NCBI GenBank assembly: GCA_934446365.1
Contig: CAKSDZ010000003.1
Span: 124,001-188,000 of the forward strand
Reading direction: 5' to 3'
Origin: an uncultured Eubacteriales bacterium
GTDB lineage: Bacteria > Bacillota > Clostridia > Oscillospirales > CAG-272
Length of the DNA: 64,000 nt
Both the position numbers and the translations under genes were made by a program. Positions 35,240 to 42,907 of this stretch are shown piece by piece (within the stretch, counting starts at the first letter, position 1; each line of letters starts with the position of its first letter). The notes below the pieces were generated by a model. That model did not search any database, was not told the DNA's origin, and saw only the letters and a list, made by a program, of their open reading frames with translations.

Positions 35240-35749
35240 TTATTTTTTTCCGGAGAGCTGTTTTTGTTCTTCTAAATACTGTTTACTGATTTTCATAATA
35301 ATTTCGGAATACAACTTTGCTTTCTTATTCAGCAGAATGATCAGCATACAGATGATCTGCACGTAAGCAGTAATTAGGAAAGCTGCGGTGTATAGACGCA
35401 CACTGAAAAGATATTCTCTCGATCCCAAAACTGTAAGATATTGGTTTTGAAAGGATTGAACGACCATTATAACGCCGCCGATGATCCAAAGGGCGGATAT
35501 TGCTCTTGCGCCGTCGTAGATTAGTCGTCCGCCTATGAACGCGACCAACAGCGCTATGATATTCAGGGGAGAAAACGGGAAGATGCCTTTTGCCATACAG
35601 AATAATTCCGTTGCCAAATAGAAGAGTCGCAGGATAAAGAAAACGATGAGCGTGATTCCGATGATGCGTTTGCCGGTTACAGCTGTGGGGTTTTCTTGAA
35701 GCGCTTGTGCTTTGAGAAGCATGACTCTTTCTCCGGTTTGGTTTTTCAT
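35240..35749 (-). CDS. four-helix membrane protein, paralogue of the gene at 26503
   Basis: 169 aa from ATG 35749, preceded by AAGGAGATG; longer frames lack a ribosome site. Four hydrophobic helices with charged ends, pattern LATELFCMAKGI near helix 1 and VRLYTAAFLITAYVQ near helix 3, then a tail LYSEIIMKISKQYLEEQKQL, all aligned with the 178-aa protein at 26503. Function unknown. Opposite orientation to its paralogue. Confidence 0.7.
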   Translation of the reverse strand: MKNQTGERVMLLKAQALQENPTAVTGKRIIGITLIVFFILRLFYLATELFCMAKGIFPFSPLNIIALLVAFIGGRLIYDGARAISALWIIGGVIMVVQSFQNQYLTVLGSREYLFSVRLYTAAFLITAYVQIICMLIILLNKKAKLYSEIIMKISKQYLEEQKQLSGKK

Positions 35750-35795
35750 GTTACATCTCCTTTTCATAAAAATGATAAATTGTCTGATAACAAAA

Positions 35796-35824
35796 ATGGT
35801 ATCAAAAAGTCCATGCTTTGTCAA
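35796..35824 (-). promoter_or_regulatory. promoter of the membrane-protein gene
   Basis: Minus strand TTGACA (35824-35819), 17 bp, TACCAT (35801-35796), 47 bases ahead of the start at 35749. Confidence 0.75.
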
Positions 35825-35968
35825 GTGAAAAGGAAAAGAGCAACTGCTGTCTAATTGCTGAGCTTATTTTGATAGAAACAAAGTCTCGCTTTTGGCGGTG
35901 AGAAACGACGATATAGCAGATATTGCGGCCGTCAAGCTTGTCTGATAAACGGACAAGAAATATAAATT

Positions 35969-36001
35969 CCGGATAGTTGAATAACTGTCCGGCTGGTTTT
36001 T
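35969..36001 (+). terminator. orphan terminator-like hairpin
   Basis: CCGGATAGTT (35969-35978), loop GAAT, AACTGTCCGG (35983-35992), one G-T pair, then CTGGTTTTT. No plus-strand gene ends just upstream, so it may be a remnant or may belong to an unseen small transcript. No gene is seen between 35825 and 36160. Confidence 0.5.
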
Positions 36002-36061
36002 GTCAAAAAACAACAAAATTTATGCGTTTTATACAAAATTTTACAATAATTCAAAATGTTG

Positions 36062-36090
36062 TTGATATTTTCCATGATTTGTTATATAAT
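36062..36090 (+). promoter_or_regulatory. promoter of Cys-rich secreted protein gene
   Basis: TTGATA (36062-36067), 17 bp, TATAAT (36085-36090). Confidence 0.75.
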
Positions 36091-36103
36091 ACCTATAAGG
36101 TAT
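36089..36103. promoter_or_regulatory. operator-like palindrome at transcript start
   Basis: ATACCT-ATA-AGGTAT, a perfect 6+6 inverted repeat that begins within the -10 box and covers the expected +1 site. Suggests a dedicated repressor. Confidence 0.45.
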
Positions 36104-36159
36104 AATGTTGCTTATTTTTATATAGCTTATAAATAAAATACGCAGAAAAGGAGGGATAT

Positions 36160-36216
36160 ATGGCAACGCTGCCTGCCGAGCTGTCATACGGAATAATCAA
36201 ATCTTATATTTATTAA
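36160..36216 (+). CDS. possible 18-aa leader peptide
   Basis: ATG 36160 after a very strong site AAAAGGAGGG, reading MATLPAELSYGIIKSYIY and stopping at TAA 36214-36216, just before the AAAAGGAG of the next gene. It would be the first translated frame of the transcript. No known family; could be a coupling leader or a chance frame. Confidence 0.35.
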   Translation: MATLPAELSYGIIKSYIY

Positions 36217-36230
36217 AAGGAGAAATTCAA

Positions 36231-36692
36231 ATGAAACGAAGTGTTAAAATTTTTGCGTTTGTGCTTGCCAGCATTTTTTGTTTTGCGGCAATGAGCTTTG
36301 GCGTATTTGCACTAGACACTTGTCCCGACCATCCGCACCAAGGGTTATATACATTATCATTTCATGAAGACAATGCTTATTATCACAAATATTATTGCAG
36401 TGTATGCGATTTTATGTTTGGAGTAGAGGATTGTAACTTCATGAACGATTATGACTGCACGACCAGACCCTATTGTATTTTATGTGATCAGTTTGATTGT
36501 AGCGAGGGAGCGTACTATCCCACCCATGATTTTTCTGGAGCTTGGAAATCGGTATATCAATATCATTATAAAACATGCGGACACGCAGGCTGTCTCCAAG
36601 AAACAACACAAGCACATACCTTTATCGAAACCACGATTGCCGGAACTGTTTATTTAGTCTGCACTGTATGCGGCTATAATAGAGCAAAATAA
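36231..36692 (+). CDS. secreted cysteine-rich protein
   Basis: 153 aa. Signal peptide (KIFAFVLASIFCFAAMSFGV, cleavage near residue 28, after VFA) and a mature part with paired cysteines: CSVC, CILC and CTVC plus single Cys, together with many Tyr and His. The CxxC pairs suggest zinc binding or disulfides outside the cell. No family recognised. The 169-aa lipoprotein at 38391 is also Cys-rich. AAAAGGAG precedes ATG 36231. Confidence 0.7.
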   Translation: MKRSVKIFAFVLASIFCFAAMSFGVFALDTCPDHPHQGLYTLSFHEDNAYYHKYYCSVCDFMFGVEDCNFMNDYDCTTRPYCILCDQFDCSEGAYYPTHDFSGAWKSVYQYHYKTCGHAGCLQETTQAHTFIETTIAGTVYLVCTVCGYNRAK

Positions 36693-36701
36693 AAGTGTAA
36701 A

Positions 36702-36735
36702 GAATCATGCGGAGACAAATGCCTCCGCATGATTC
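36702..36735 (+). terminator. hairpin after Cys-rich gene
   Basis: GAATCATGCGGAG (36702-36714), 8-nt loop, exact complement (36723-36735). Strong stem, but the downstream run is CGAAATTG, so rho-independent termination is uncertain. Confidence 0.5.
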
Positions 36736-36764
36736 CGAAATTGATATAAAACACCTTTATTATA

Positions 36765-36793
36765 TTGACAAATGAATCATATTATGATATTCT
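36765..36793 (+). promoter_or_regulatory. promoter of lipoprotein/ABC operon
   Basis: TTGACA (36765-36770), 17 bp, TATTCT (36788-36793), about 70 bases before ATG 36862. Confidence 0.65.
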
Positions 36794-36861
36794 ATGGACA
36801 ATAACAAACATAGTGTTATGTTTTGGTATATTTATAATGAAAAGCATATGGGAGGGATATT

Positions 36862-38367
36862 ATGAAGCGTCTAATTGCATTATTTTTGGCGGTGAGCTTA
36901 TGTGCTTTGTTTGCCGTATCCTGCGGCGGCCAGACGGATACGGAGCCCACGTATACGACGCGCCCGACGGATACGACAGCGCCGCAGGTGACGACTGCGC
37001 GCGAATGGGCCTATGAGGAGATCGATCTTTCCGGGGGGCAATACAAGCCGACCGACTTTGACCCCGATGCTTCGTCAGTATTCGGATATCGTAAGGGCAC
37101 CTATGAATACGACTATTTTCAGGCGCTTTGTGGCATTTCCTATTATGCTATGCTTGTCCGGCACTATTTGGATAATGAGGGCACAGATACACAGGACGGC
37201 TTTGTCTCGGCCTACTTGAAAACGGAAAATGTCGAATCATTTACGGCTCCGTATGAATCCATTCTATATCATATCTATATGCTGCTTTCCGACAGAGAAG
37301 TGGATTTGATTCCCGTTACGCTTGGCATTGTGGTGGATTATTGGTTGAGTACTTCTTATGAGCTTTCTGCCGAAGAGAGAATGACCGTGCTTGCGCTCTC
37401 TTTCAACGGCATTGACTTGAAGCTTACGGAATATGCGGAGGAGCTGCTTGCGCTTCCTGACAAATATCCGAATTATGCGGGAGAATTTACACTTTCGGAA
37501 AAGGCTGTCGAGGAAGCGGAGGCCTTGATTGAGGCATGTAAGCCGGTGGCGGAAAAACGGGAATCGCTTCGCGAGAGCTGGCGCCTGTATTATCGGGAAA
37601 AGGAGCCGACGCTTACCGTAAAAGAAGAGTTTGTCGCGGAGCACAACGCGGTGAAGATTACGCTGTCGGGAAACGGACGGTACTATCTGCACAATCTCAG
37701 AGGGATTTATGTCGAAAATTATCAATATGAGATTTTTACCGGTTCGACCGGCCAAAAGATCGCTCAGTCTCTGCCCATGGAATCCCCTGTGGTGATTTAT
37801 CTCCCGGTTTCTCATTATAGAGGTACCGTATGGGATAGGGAGCTTGAGGTCGTGAAGGCGGATGAGAATGGGCGGCTCTTTTATGAGACCGTCAAGCTGA
37901 CGCTGGACCCGGCGGATTGCTATTCCGGCGAACCGATCGAAATGTCCAATCCCTTTTTGGATGCCGTTTTTCGGAAATTTTTCGGCGGTGACTATTCGGA
38001 GAGGGACTTGCTTGCCATTCAAATTTTGACGATCAACTATGCGATAACGGACACTCAGACCGGTCTTTCACGTGAGCCGTCTATTTATTTGGGATATTAC
38101 ACTGAGGATGACAATGACGGCAGTCATCTTGTATACGCATCCTATTCCTATTCGGAATTTTTTGACGAAAAATCAAACGGCAATATTCCGGCGGGGCTTG
38201 AAGAGGACCTGAAGCATTTTCATGCGCTGACATCGATTCAGGTACGTCAGGAGCTCAAAGAAGGGAATAAAAACAATCCATATGAATTTTCGGAGGGCTT
38301 TTTGGAATCTCTGATGCCCTATGAGATGACGGAGGACACGTGGAGCGAGCAGGTTCATGAGCAGTAA
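36862..38367 (+). CDS. large lipoprotein of unknown function
   Basis: 501 aa. Lipobox FAVSC at residues ~17-21 followed by a Thr-rich linker with TTRPTDTTAPQVTT. The rest is soluble, acidic and extracytoplasmic, with a helical middle section (residues ~200-250). No domain recognised. Preceded by GGGAGGG. First gene of a probable operon with the next lipoprotein and three ABC exporter genes, so it may be a surface partner or substrate of that transporter (inference). Confidence 0.75.
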   Translation: MKRLIALFLAVSLCALFAVSCGGQTDTEPTYTTRPTDTTAPQVTTAREWAYEEIDLSGGQYKPTDFDPDASSVFGYRKGTYEYDYFQALCGISYYAMLVRHYLDNEGTDTQDGFVSAYLKTENVESFTAPYESILYHIYMLLSDREVDLIPVTLGIVVDYWLSTSYELSAEERMTVLALSFNGIDLKLTEYAEELLALPDKYPNYAGEFTLSEKAVEEAEALIEACKPVAEKRESLRESWRLYYREKEPTLTVKEEFVAEHNAVKITLSGNGRYYLHNLRGIYVENYQYEIFTGSTGQKIAQSLPMESPVVIYLPVSHYRGTVWDRELEVVKADENGRLFYETVKLTLDPADCYSGEPIEMSNPFLDAVFRKFFGGDYSERDLLAIQILTINYAITDTQTGLSREPSIYLGYYTEDDNDGSHLVYASYSYSEFFDEKSNGNIPAGLEEDLKHFHALTSIQVRQELKEGNKNNPYEFSEGFLESLMPYEMTEDTWSEQVHEQ

Positions 38368-38390
38368 AACATAAATAAGGAGGGGCGTCC

Positions 38391-38900
38391 ATGAAAAAAC
38401 GAATCATGAGCGCGGCGATTCTGCTGTGCCTTTTTCTGACACTGGTTTCCTGCGGGAAAGGCGATGTCTATTTGGAGCTTGCCGCCTTTGGCGAGAGCTT
38501 CCGTGCGGAAAACCGGGAAATGTTTCCGAACGACGCCTGCGAGCATTACGTCCGGTATCGGGATGCCTCGTCGGTTTCGCAGGATGTGGACGCCTCCGTC
38601 TATCATTATGCCTATTGTATTTGGGGCTCCTGTGATTATGAAGCGCATTATGAAGTCCATACGGTGAAGCTTTCGACAATAAGGGTGGATTATGCGTCTC
38701 AAGCAAAGGAAAACGGATATTATTATCATGAGGTTTGTTTTTCCTGCAAGCAGTGCGGGGAAAATATCCGTCTGTATGTTCTTTGCAAGACGCAGCTTCG
38801 GGAGGAAACCTGCGATCCCAGAACGGGCGTGGGGTGCCTTGACGATGTAGATTGGAGGGAATTTCTGTGCGATACGCCGTACGCAATATCGGACGACTGA
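38391..38900 (+). CDS. small cysteine-rich lipoprotein
   Basis: 169 aa. Lipobox LVSCG at residues ~18-22. The mature part has about a dozen cysteines including CFSCKQCG, a zinc- or disulfide-type knuckle. No family recognised. Begins 24 bases after the previous lipoprotein; its last 34 bases overlap the start of the first permease, an unusually long overlap. Confidence 0.7.
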   Translation: MKKRIMSAAILLCLFLTLVSCGKGDVYLELAAFGESFRAENREMFPNDACEHYVRYRDASSVSQDVDASVYHYAYCIWGSCDYEAHYEVHTVKLSTIRVDYASQAKENGYYYHEVCFSCKQCGENIRLYVLCKTQLREETCDPRTGVGCLDDVDWREFLCDTPYAISDD

Positions 38901-40336
38901 AAGCAAGAAGCCTTTTGACATTGGCCATGGCGTTTGTTCTCTTGTTTTTGTCTATGTTCGGCATTTTGACGGGCAAGCTTTGTCGTGACAGCAGGGAGCG
39001 CTTTTACGGTCCGCTCGACGGCTCCGTCTATGTGACGGACGACACGCTCACGCCATTTCTGTCGTATCGGGCAGCGCGCACGCTTGCCGAAAATTCCGGT
39101 GTCATTACCGGCGTTTCCGCCGTAAAGGAATACACCGCTTTTCTCATCGATGTCGAATATGTCGGAAAAGGTCTGTTCAAACGGACACGTTATCCGGGTG
39201 AGGCGATTAGTCCGACGCTTCAGGTGGATTACATAGAGGGGCTGCGGCTTTGCGGCGTTACCTCCATGGAAATTTTGGAGGAGGTTTACGGCGGCGCGCT
39301 TACGATGACCGAGGGCTCGATGATCACCGAACGGAACAACGAGCGTCACGACAATAAAATCGTGATCTCCGATACGCTGGCCGAAAAAAACGGACTTTCC
39401 GTCGGAGATGTCGTTTCCCTTGCCATGCTTTCTCTGTTCCGTGAGGAGCAGCTGCTTGAAACGGAAGATGACAGATATTTCTATGACTATATTGTCGGCG
39501 GCATTTATCACAATGCGGAAAATAATTTAGGCTCGGTGAGCAAGCCTTGGCTTGTGAATGACAATCGAATCTACGTTCCGATTTCGACGGTTGAGGATAT
39601 CACGGAGAATGAGCGAGTGCGTTTTTGCTATGAAACGCCGGAGCTTTTGCCCGGCCTTGCTCTTTCCGGTGCGATCGACAATCCGCTGCTGATTCCGGAT
39701 TCGCTGTATTTCCATCTTTCGGATATGGAGACGGCGGATGCGCTTGAAGCGGAAATCGGGAAAATCGGCTTTATCAAAGAAGTCAAGCTGACCAAATACA
39801 TGTCGGATGCGGCGACCTCGCCGTCCGCAAGGCTCTCGCAGATGATTTCCGTTCTGCTTGTGGGAATCGTCGCCATCGGTTTTGTGATTCTCCTGCTTGT
39901 GATTTTTTTCAACATGAATGCGCGTCACCGTGAGCTTGCGGTGCTGTCGGCACTCGGAAAGCGGAGAAGCGCCGTTTCCGCTTCCTTTTTCCTCGAGGTG
40001 CTCTTGCTGTTTCTCGCGGGATATTTGCTTGCCGCCGTTATTTTTGCCGGCGCGGTCTCTCTTTGCGCTGCACCGATTACGGCGTATCTGAATGCGGCTG
40101 AAATCAGCGCGCAGATTTCCAATGAGACGGCGGATTTTGTTTTGCTCGGCAATCCGGGAAGCGATCATATACTGGAAAAAATGGCGGATTTCGCATATCT
40201 TGCGGGGGAATATATTCTGCCGGCAATGCTTGTCACGGCGGCGCTTGCGGGTGTGATCCTGCTCGGCGTTTATCTGTTCGTCCGGATTTATGTGAGCAGA
40301 ATCAACGCTTTGTCTGCGGTAGGAGGGAAGGAATGA
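38867..40336 (+). CDS. FtsX/MacB-type ABC permease 1
   Basis: 489 aa from GTG 38867, which follows GGAGGG by seven bases. Topology of FtsX permeases: one N-terminal helix (SLLTLAMAFVLLFLSMFGIL), an extracytoplasmic domain of ~300 aa, then three helices (VLLVGIVAIGFVILLLVIFF; EVLLLFLAGYLLAAVIFAGA; AMLVTAALAGVILLGVYLFV), with the coupling segment MNARHRELAVLSALGKRR. Likely pairs with permease 2 and the ATPase to move or release a lipid-linked or peptide substrate. Four-base overlap with permease 2. Confidence 0.88.
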   Translation: MRYAVRNIGRLKARSLLTLAMAFVLLFLSMFGILTGKLCRDSRERFYGPLDGSVYVTDDTLTPFLSYRAARTLAENSGVITGVSAVKEYTAFLIDVEYVGKGLFKRTRYPGEAISPTLQVDYIEGLRLCGVTSMEILEEVYGGALTMTEGSMITERNNERHDNKIVISDTLAEKNGLSVGDVVSLAMLSLFREEQLLETEDDRYFYDYIVGGIYHNAENNLGSVSKPWLVNDNRIYVPISTVEDITENERVRFCYETPELLPGLALSGAIDNPLLIPDSLYFHLSDMETADALEAEIGKIGFIKEVKLTKYMSDAATSPSARLSQMISVLLVGIVAIGFVILLLVIFFNMNARHRELAVLSALGKRRSAVSASFFLEVLLLFLAGYLLAAVIFAGAVSLCAAPITAYLNAAEISAQISNETADFVLLGNPGSDHILEKMADFAYLAGEYILPAMLVTAALAGVILLGVYLFVRIYVSRINALSAVGGKE

Positions 40337-42129
40337 TTATAAAACTTGCTTTTCGCAACCTTGTCAGAATGCCGTGGCGAACCGTCCTTTACTTCTTGGT
40401 GGTTTTCTTCCTCGTGGTGGCCGTGACGGCGTCGGTATTCGTCTATACGGCTTGTACGGGCGCGAAAACGGCGCTGGATGAGGCTTATATTTTTGTCGCG
40501 TCCTTGGTGCCCAGGGATGTGAGCGCACATGTATCCCTGCGGGATATCGGATATTGTCTTTCCGGCGCGGATATTATCTCCTATAACGTGTCGATGTCGG
40601 AAAACGAGGGCGTTATCGCCGGCGGCGCCAATATGTTCCGACTGCCGGAAAAGGTTGCGCCGGAGGATGCCGCGCCGATTTGGAACGACGAGGCGAGCTG
40701 TGAGCTTGTCGCAGTGGAAAATCTGTATCTTACCCATCCGTTTTTCACGGGAGAATGCACGATAACCGAGGGCACGGGACTGACGGCGGCCGGGTATGGC
40801 GGAAGCCGTGCGGAGCTGGTGATCCCTTGGTGGCTGGCGGAGCAATATGACATATCGGTGGGGGATACCCTGATTCGGCGTTATTACAGACAGGATTACA
40901 GCAGATTTACTTTTTTTGAGAGTGTCGTCGTCGGCATTTATAAGTCCAATGTTCCGTCGTCCTCTTATGAGGATTATCCCGCCTATCTGCCGCTTGCCGT
41001 GGCGGAGCTGGATTACGGAAGTGTGACCTCCGGATATCTTTCTTCTACCGCAAGCCTGTGGGTGGACCGTGCGGATTTTGTCTTGAAGGGACGCGGCGAT
41101 TTTGATGCGTTCGTCAGGAATGCGGAAAAAAACGGGCTGAATTTTCAGCAGGCGGATATTCTATTCAATAACAGCTCTTATGACGTGCTGTCGGAGGAGC
41201 TGCAAAATATTTGCGTGATTGCGGTTCTGGTTTTTGCCGTCGTTTTGCTCGTGGGACTTGGCGTTTTGATTTTCTTTACCGCATATTTCAGCAATTCCCG
41301 CAGAAAAGAGAAGGAAATTCTCCGTGCGCTCGGGATGAAGAAGCATGCGGTCTCCGGCATGATTGTAACGGAGCTTGCGATTATTATCGCAGCAGCCGCG
41401 GTTTCCGGCTTTTTTGGGGGACGTCTTGCGGCGGGAAAGCTTTGCCGGTATGTCAACGATACCGTGCTTGCCGAAGCGGCGGAATCCGCCGTGCTTCGGG
41501 CGGCCGATGCAGCGCGTCAAAATCCGGCGTCTATGGCGCTGGAAAGGGAAACAACGGTTGAAATTTCCCTCACGGGCGGCAGGGCAAGCGTGCCGGAGGT
41601 TCCGATCAATGCTCGGAGAACGATAAAAGACGAAGAAATCGGCGTCAACCGCCATATTTTCTATGATGTCGGCGTACTTGAGACATTTCTGGATAACATA
41701 TGGACGCCGACTGCGGTTGTCGGCATTTCGGATATCGGCTCGGTAAAAACCTCGATTTCGTTCGATGCGGTACAGGCGCTCCCGAATTATTATGAGGGCT
41801 TTGTCTATGCGTTTGTCAGCGAGGAGGTTGGATTTGAGGGAGAACGGAAAGTCATCCATCTCGGCGCACATGACCAAGAGGATTACAGAATTGTCACCGC
41901 GTCGGGGATTATGGATGCCTATCTGCCGAGAAACACGATGGTGATTGTGGTGGGCACGTACGAGGAGAACGAATATTGCTCCGGCACGGATATTCTTGTC
42001 CGATTGGAGGATTATCAAAGACTTTACAGCGCGCTTTCCGTCACCGACGAGGATTTCTATTTTGAGCGAATCGATACCGTTTTGAAAAAAGAACGCGATA
42101 GCGCAGGAGGGACAGATGAGCATTCTTGA
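40333..42129 (+). CDS. FtsX-type ABC permease 2 with atypical C-terminus
   Basis: 598 aa. N-terminal helix (TVLYFLVVFFLVVAVTASVF), extracytoplasmic domain, then two helices around residues 295-360 (CVIAVLVFAVVLLVGLGVLI; IVTELAIIIAAAAVSGFFGG) with coupling segment SRRKEKEILRALGMKK. Instead of the usual final helix it continues for ~220 polar residues to the stop. With three helices the tail would be extracytoplasmic. No frameshift is evident. Overlaps the ATPase by 14 bases. Confidence 0.82.
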   Translation: MIIKLAFRNLVRMPWRTVLYFLVVFFLVVAVTASVFVYTACTGAKTALDEAYIFVASLVPRDVSAHVSLRDIGYCLSGADIISYNVSMSENEGVIAGGANMFRLPEKVAPEDAAPIWNDEASCELVAVENLYLTHPFFTGECTITEGTGLTAAGYGGSRAELVIPWWLAEQYDISVGDTLIRRYYRQDYSRFTFFESVVVGIYKSNVPSSSYEDYPAYLPLAVAELDYGSVTSGYLSSTASLWVDRADFVLKGRGDFDAFVRNAEKNGLNFQQADILFNNSSYDVLSEELQNICVIAVLVFAVVLLVGLGVLIFFTAYFSNSRRKEKEILRALGMKKHAVSGMIVTELAIIIAAAAVSGFFGGRLAAGKLCRYVNDTVLAEAAESAVLRAADAARQNPASMALERETTVEISLTGGRASVPEVPINARRTIKDEEIGVNRHIFYDVGVLETFLDNIWTPTAVVGISDIGSVKTSISFDAVQALPNYYEGFVYAFVSEEVGFEGERKVIHLGAHDQEDYRIVTASGIMDAYLPRNTMVIVVGTYEENEYCSGTDILVRLEDYQRLYSALSVTDEDFYFERIDTVLKKERDSAGGTDEHS

Positions 42130-42817
42130 AATACGCGGCCTCGCCTATGATTATGTGACGAAGGCGGGCGCCGTTCATGCCTTGAAGCATGCGACGGCAA
42201 GCTTTGAGATGGGAACCGTTTACGCCATCGTAGGGCGTTCCGGAAGCGGAAAATCCACCTTTATGTCGCTTTTGGCGGGACTTGACGTGCCGAAAAGCGG
42301 ACAAATTCTGTATAACGGCACGGACCTTGCGGGACTTGACCGAGACCGGTATCGCAGGGAGCATGTCGGAATGGTTTTTCAGTCCTATTATCTTTTGCCC
42401 CAGCTGACGGCGGTTGAAAATGTGGAGCTTGCCTTGGAGCTTTCCGGAAAAAAAGAGGGCAAACGGGCGCGAGCGGAGGAGATGCTTGCGCTTGTGGGCT
42501 TGGAAAGGGTCCAGTATAAAAAGCGGAGCACCGAGTTTTCCGGCGGCGAGCAGCAGCGAATCGCGGTTGCGCGCGCGATTGCGGCGGACCCGGAAATTCT
42601 CCTTGCCGATGAGCCGACGGGAAATTTAGACAACGAAAACAGCGCCAATATTGTGGAGATTCTGATTGATATGGCGCATCGGTACGGCAAATGTGTCGTT
42701 GTAATCACACATGCGATGGAGGTGGCAGAAAAAGCCGATGTCATTTTGCGCATGAGCGACGGTGTCTTGGCGACGCCGCAGGAATCGGTGATAGCCGATT
42801 CGACCGATACGGATTAA
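42116..42817 (+). CDS. ABC ATPase, MacB/LolD type
   Basis: 233 aa. Walker A GRSGSGKST, Q-loop MVFQSYYLLPQLT, signature FSGGEQQRIAVARAIA, Walker B ILLADEPTGNLD, H-loop VVITHAMEVA. Family partners FtsX-type permeases, two of which lie immediately upstream. Such systems export peptides, antibiotics or lipoproteins or act mechanically on the cell wall. GGAGGG precedes ATG 42116; a strong terminator follows. Confidence 0.92.
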   Translation: MSILEIRGLAYDYVTKAGAVHALKHATASFEMGTVYAIVGRSGSGKSTFMSLLAGLDVPKSGQILYNGTDLAGLDRDRYRREHVGMVFQSYYLLPQLTAVENVELALELSGKKEGKRARAEEMLALVGLERVQYKKRSTEFSGGEQQRIAVARAIAADPEILLADEPTGNLDNENSANIVEILIDMAHRYGKCVVVITHAMEVAEKADVILRMSDGVLATPQESVIADSTDTD

Positions 42818-42853
42818 GCCTGAGAATAAAAACAATAACGGCAGAGATTTCGG

Positions 42854-42893
42854 AAAAAAGAGCTGAACGCGAGAAGCGTTCAGCTCTTTTTTT
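42854..42893. terminator. bidirectional terminator between convergent operons
   Basis: AAAAAAGAGCTGAACGC, loop GAGAA (42871-42875), GCGTTCAGCTCTTTTTTT; A-run and T-run on the two sides serve both strands. Confidence 0.93.
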
Positions 42894-42907
42894 CTTGTCG
42901 GGAATAT

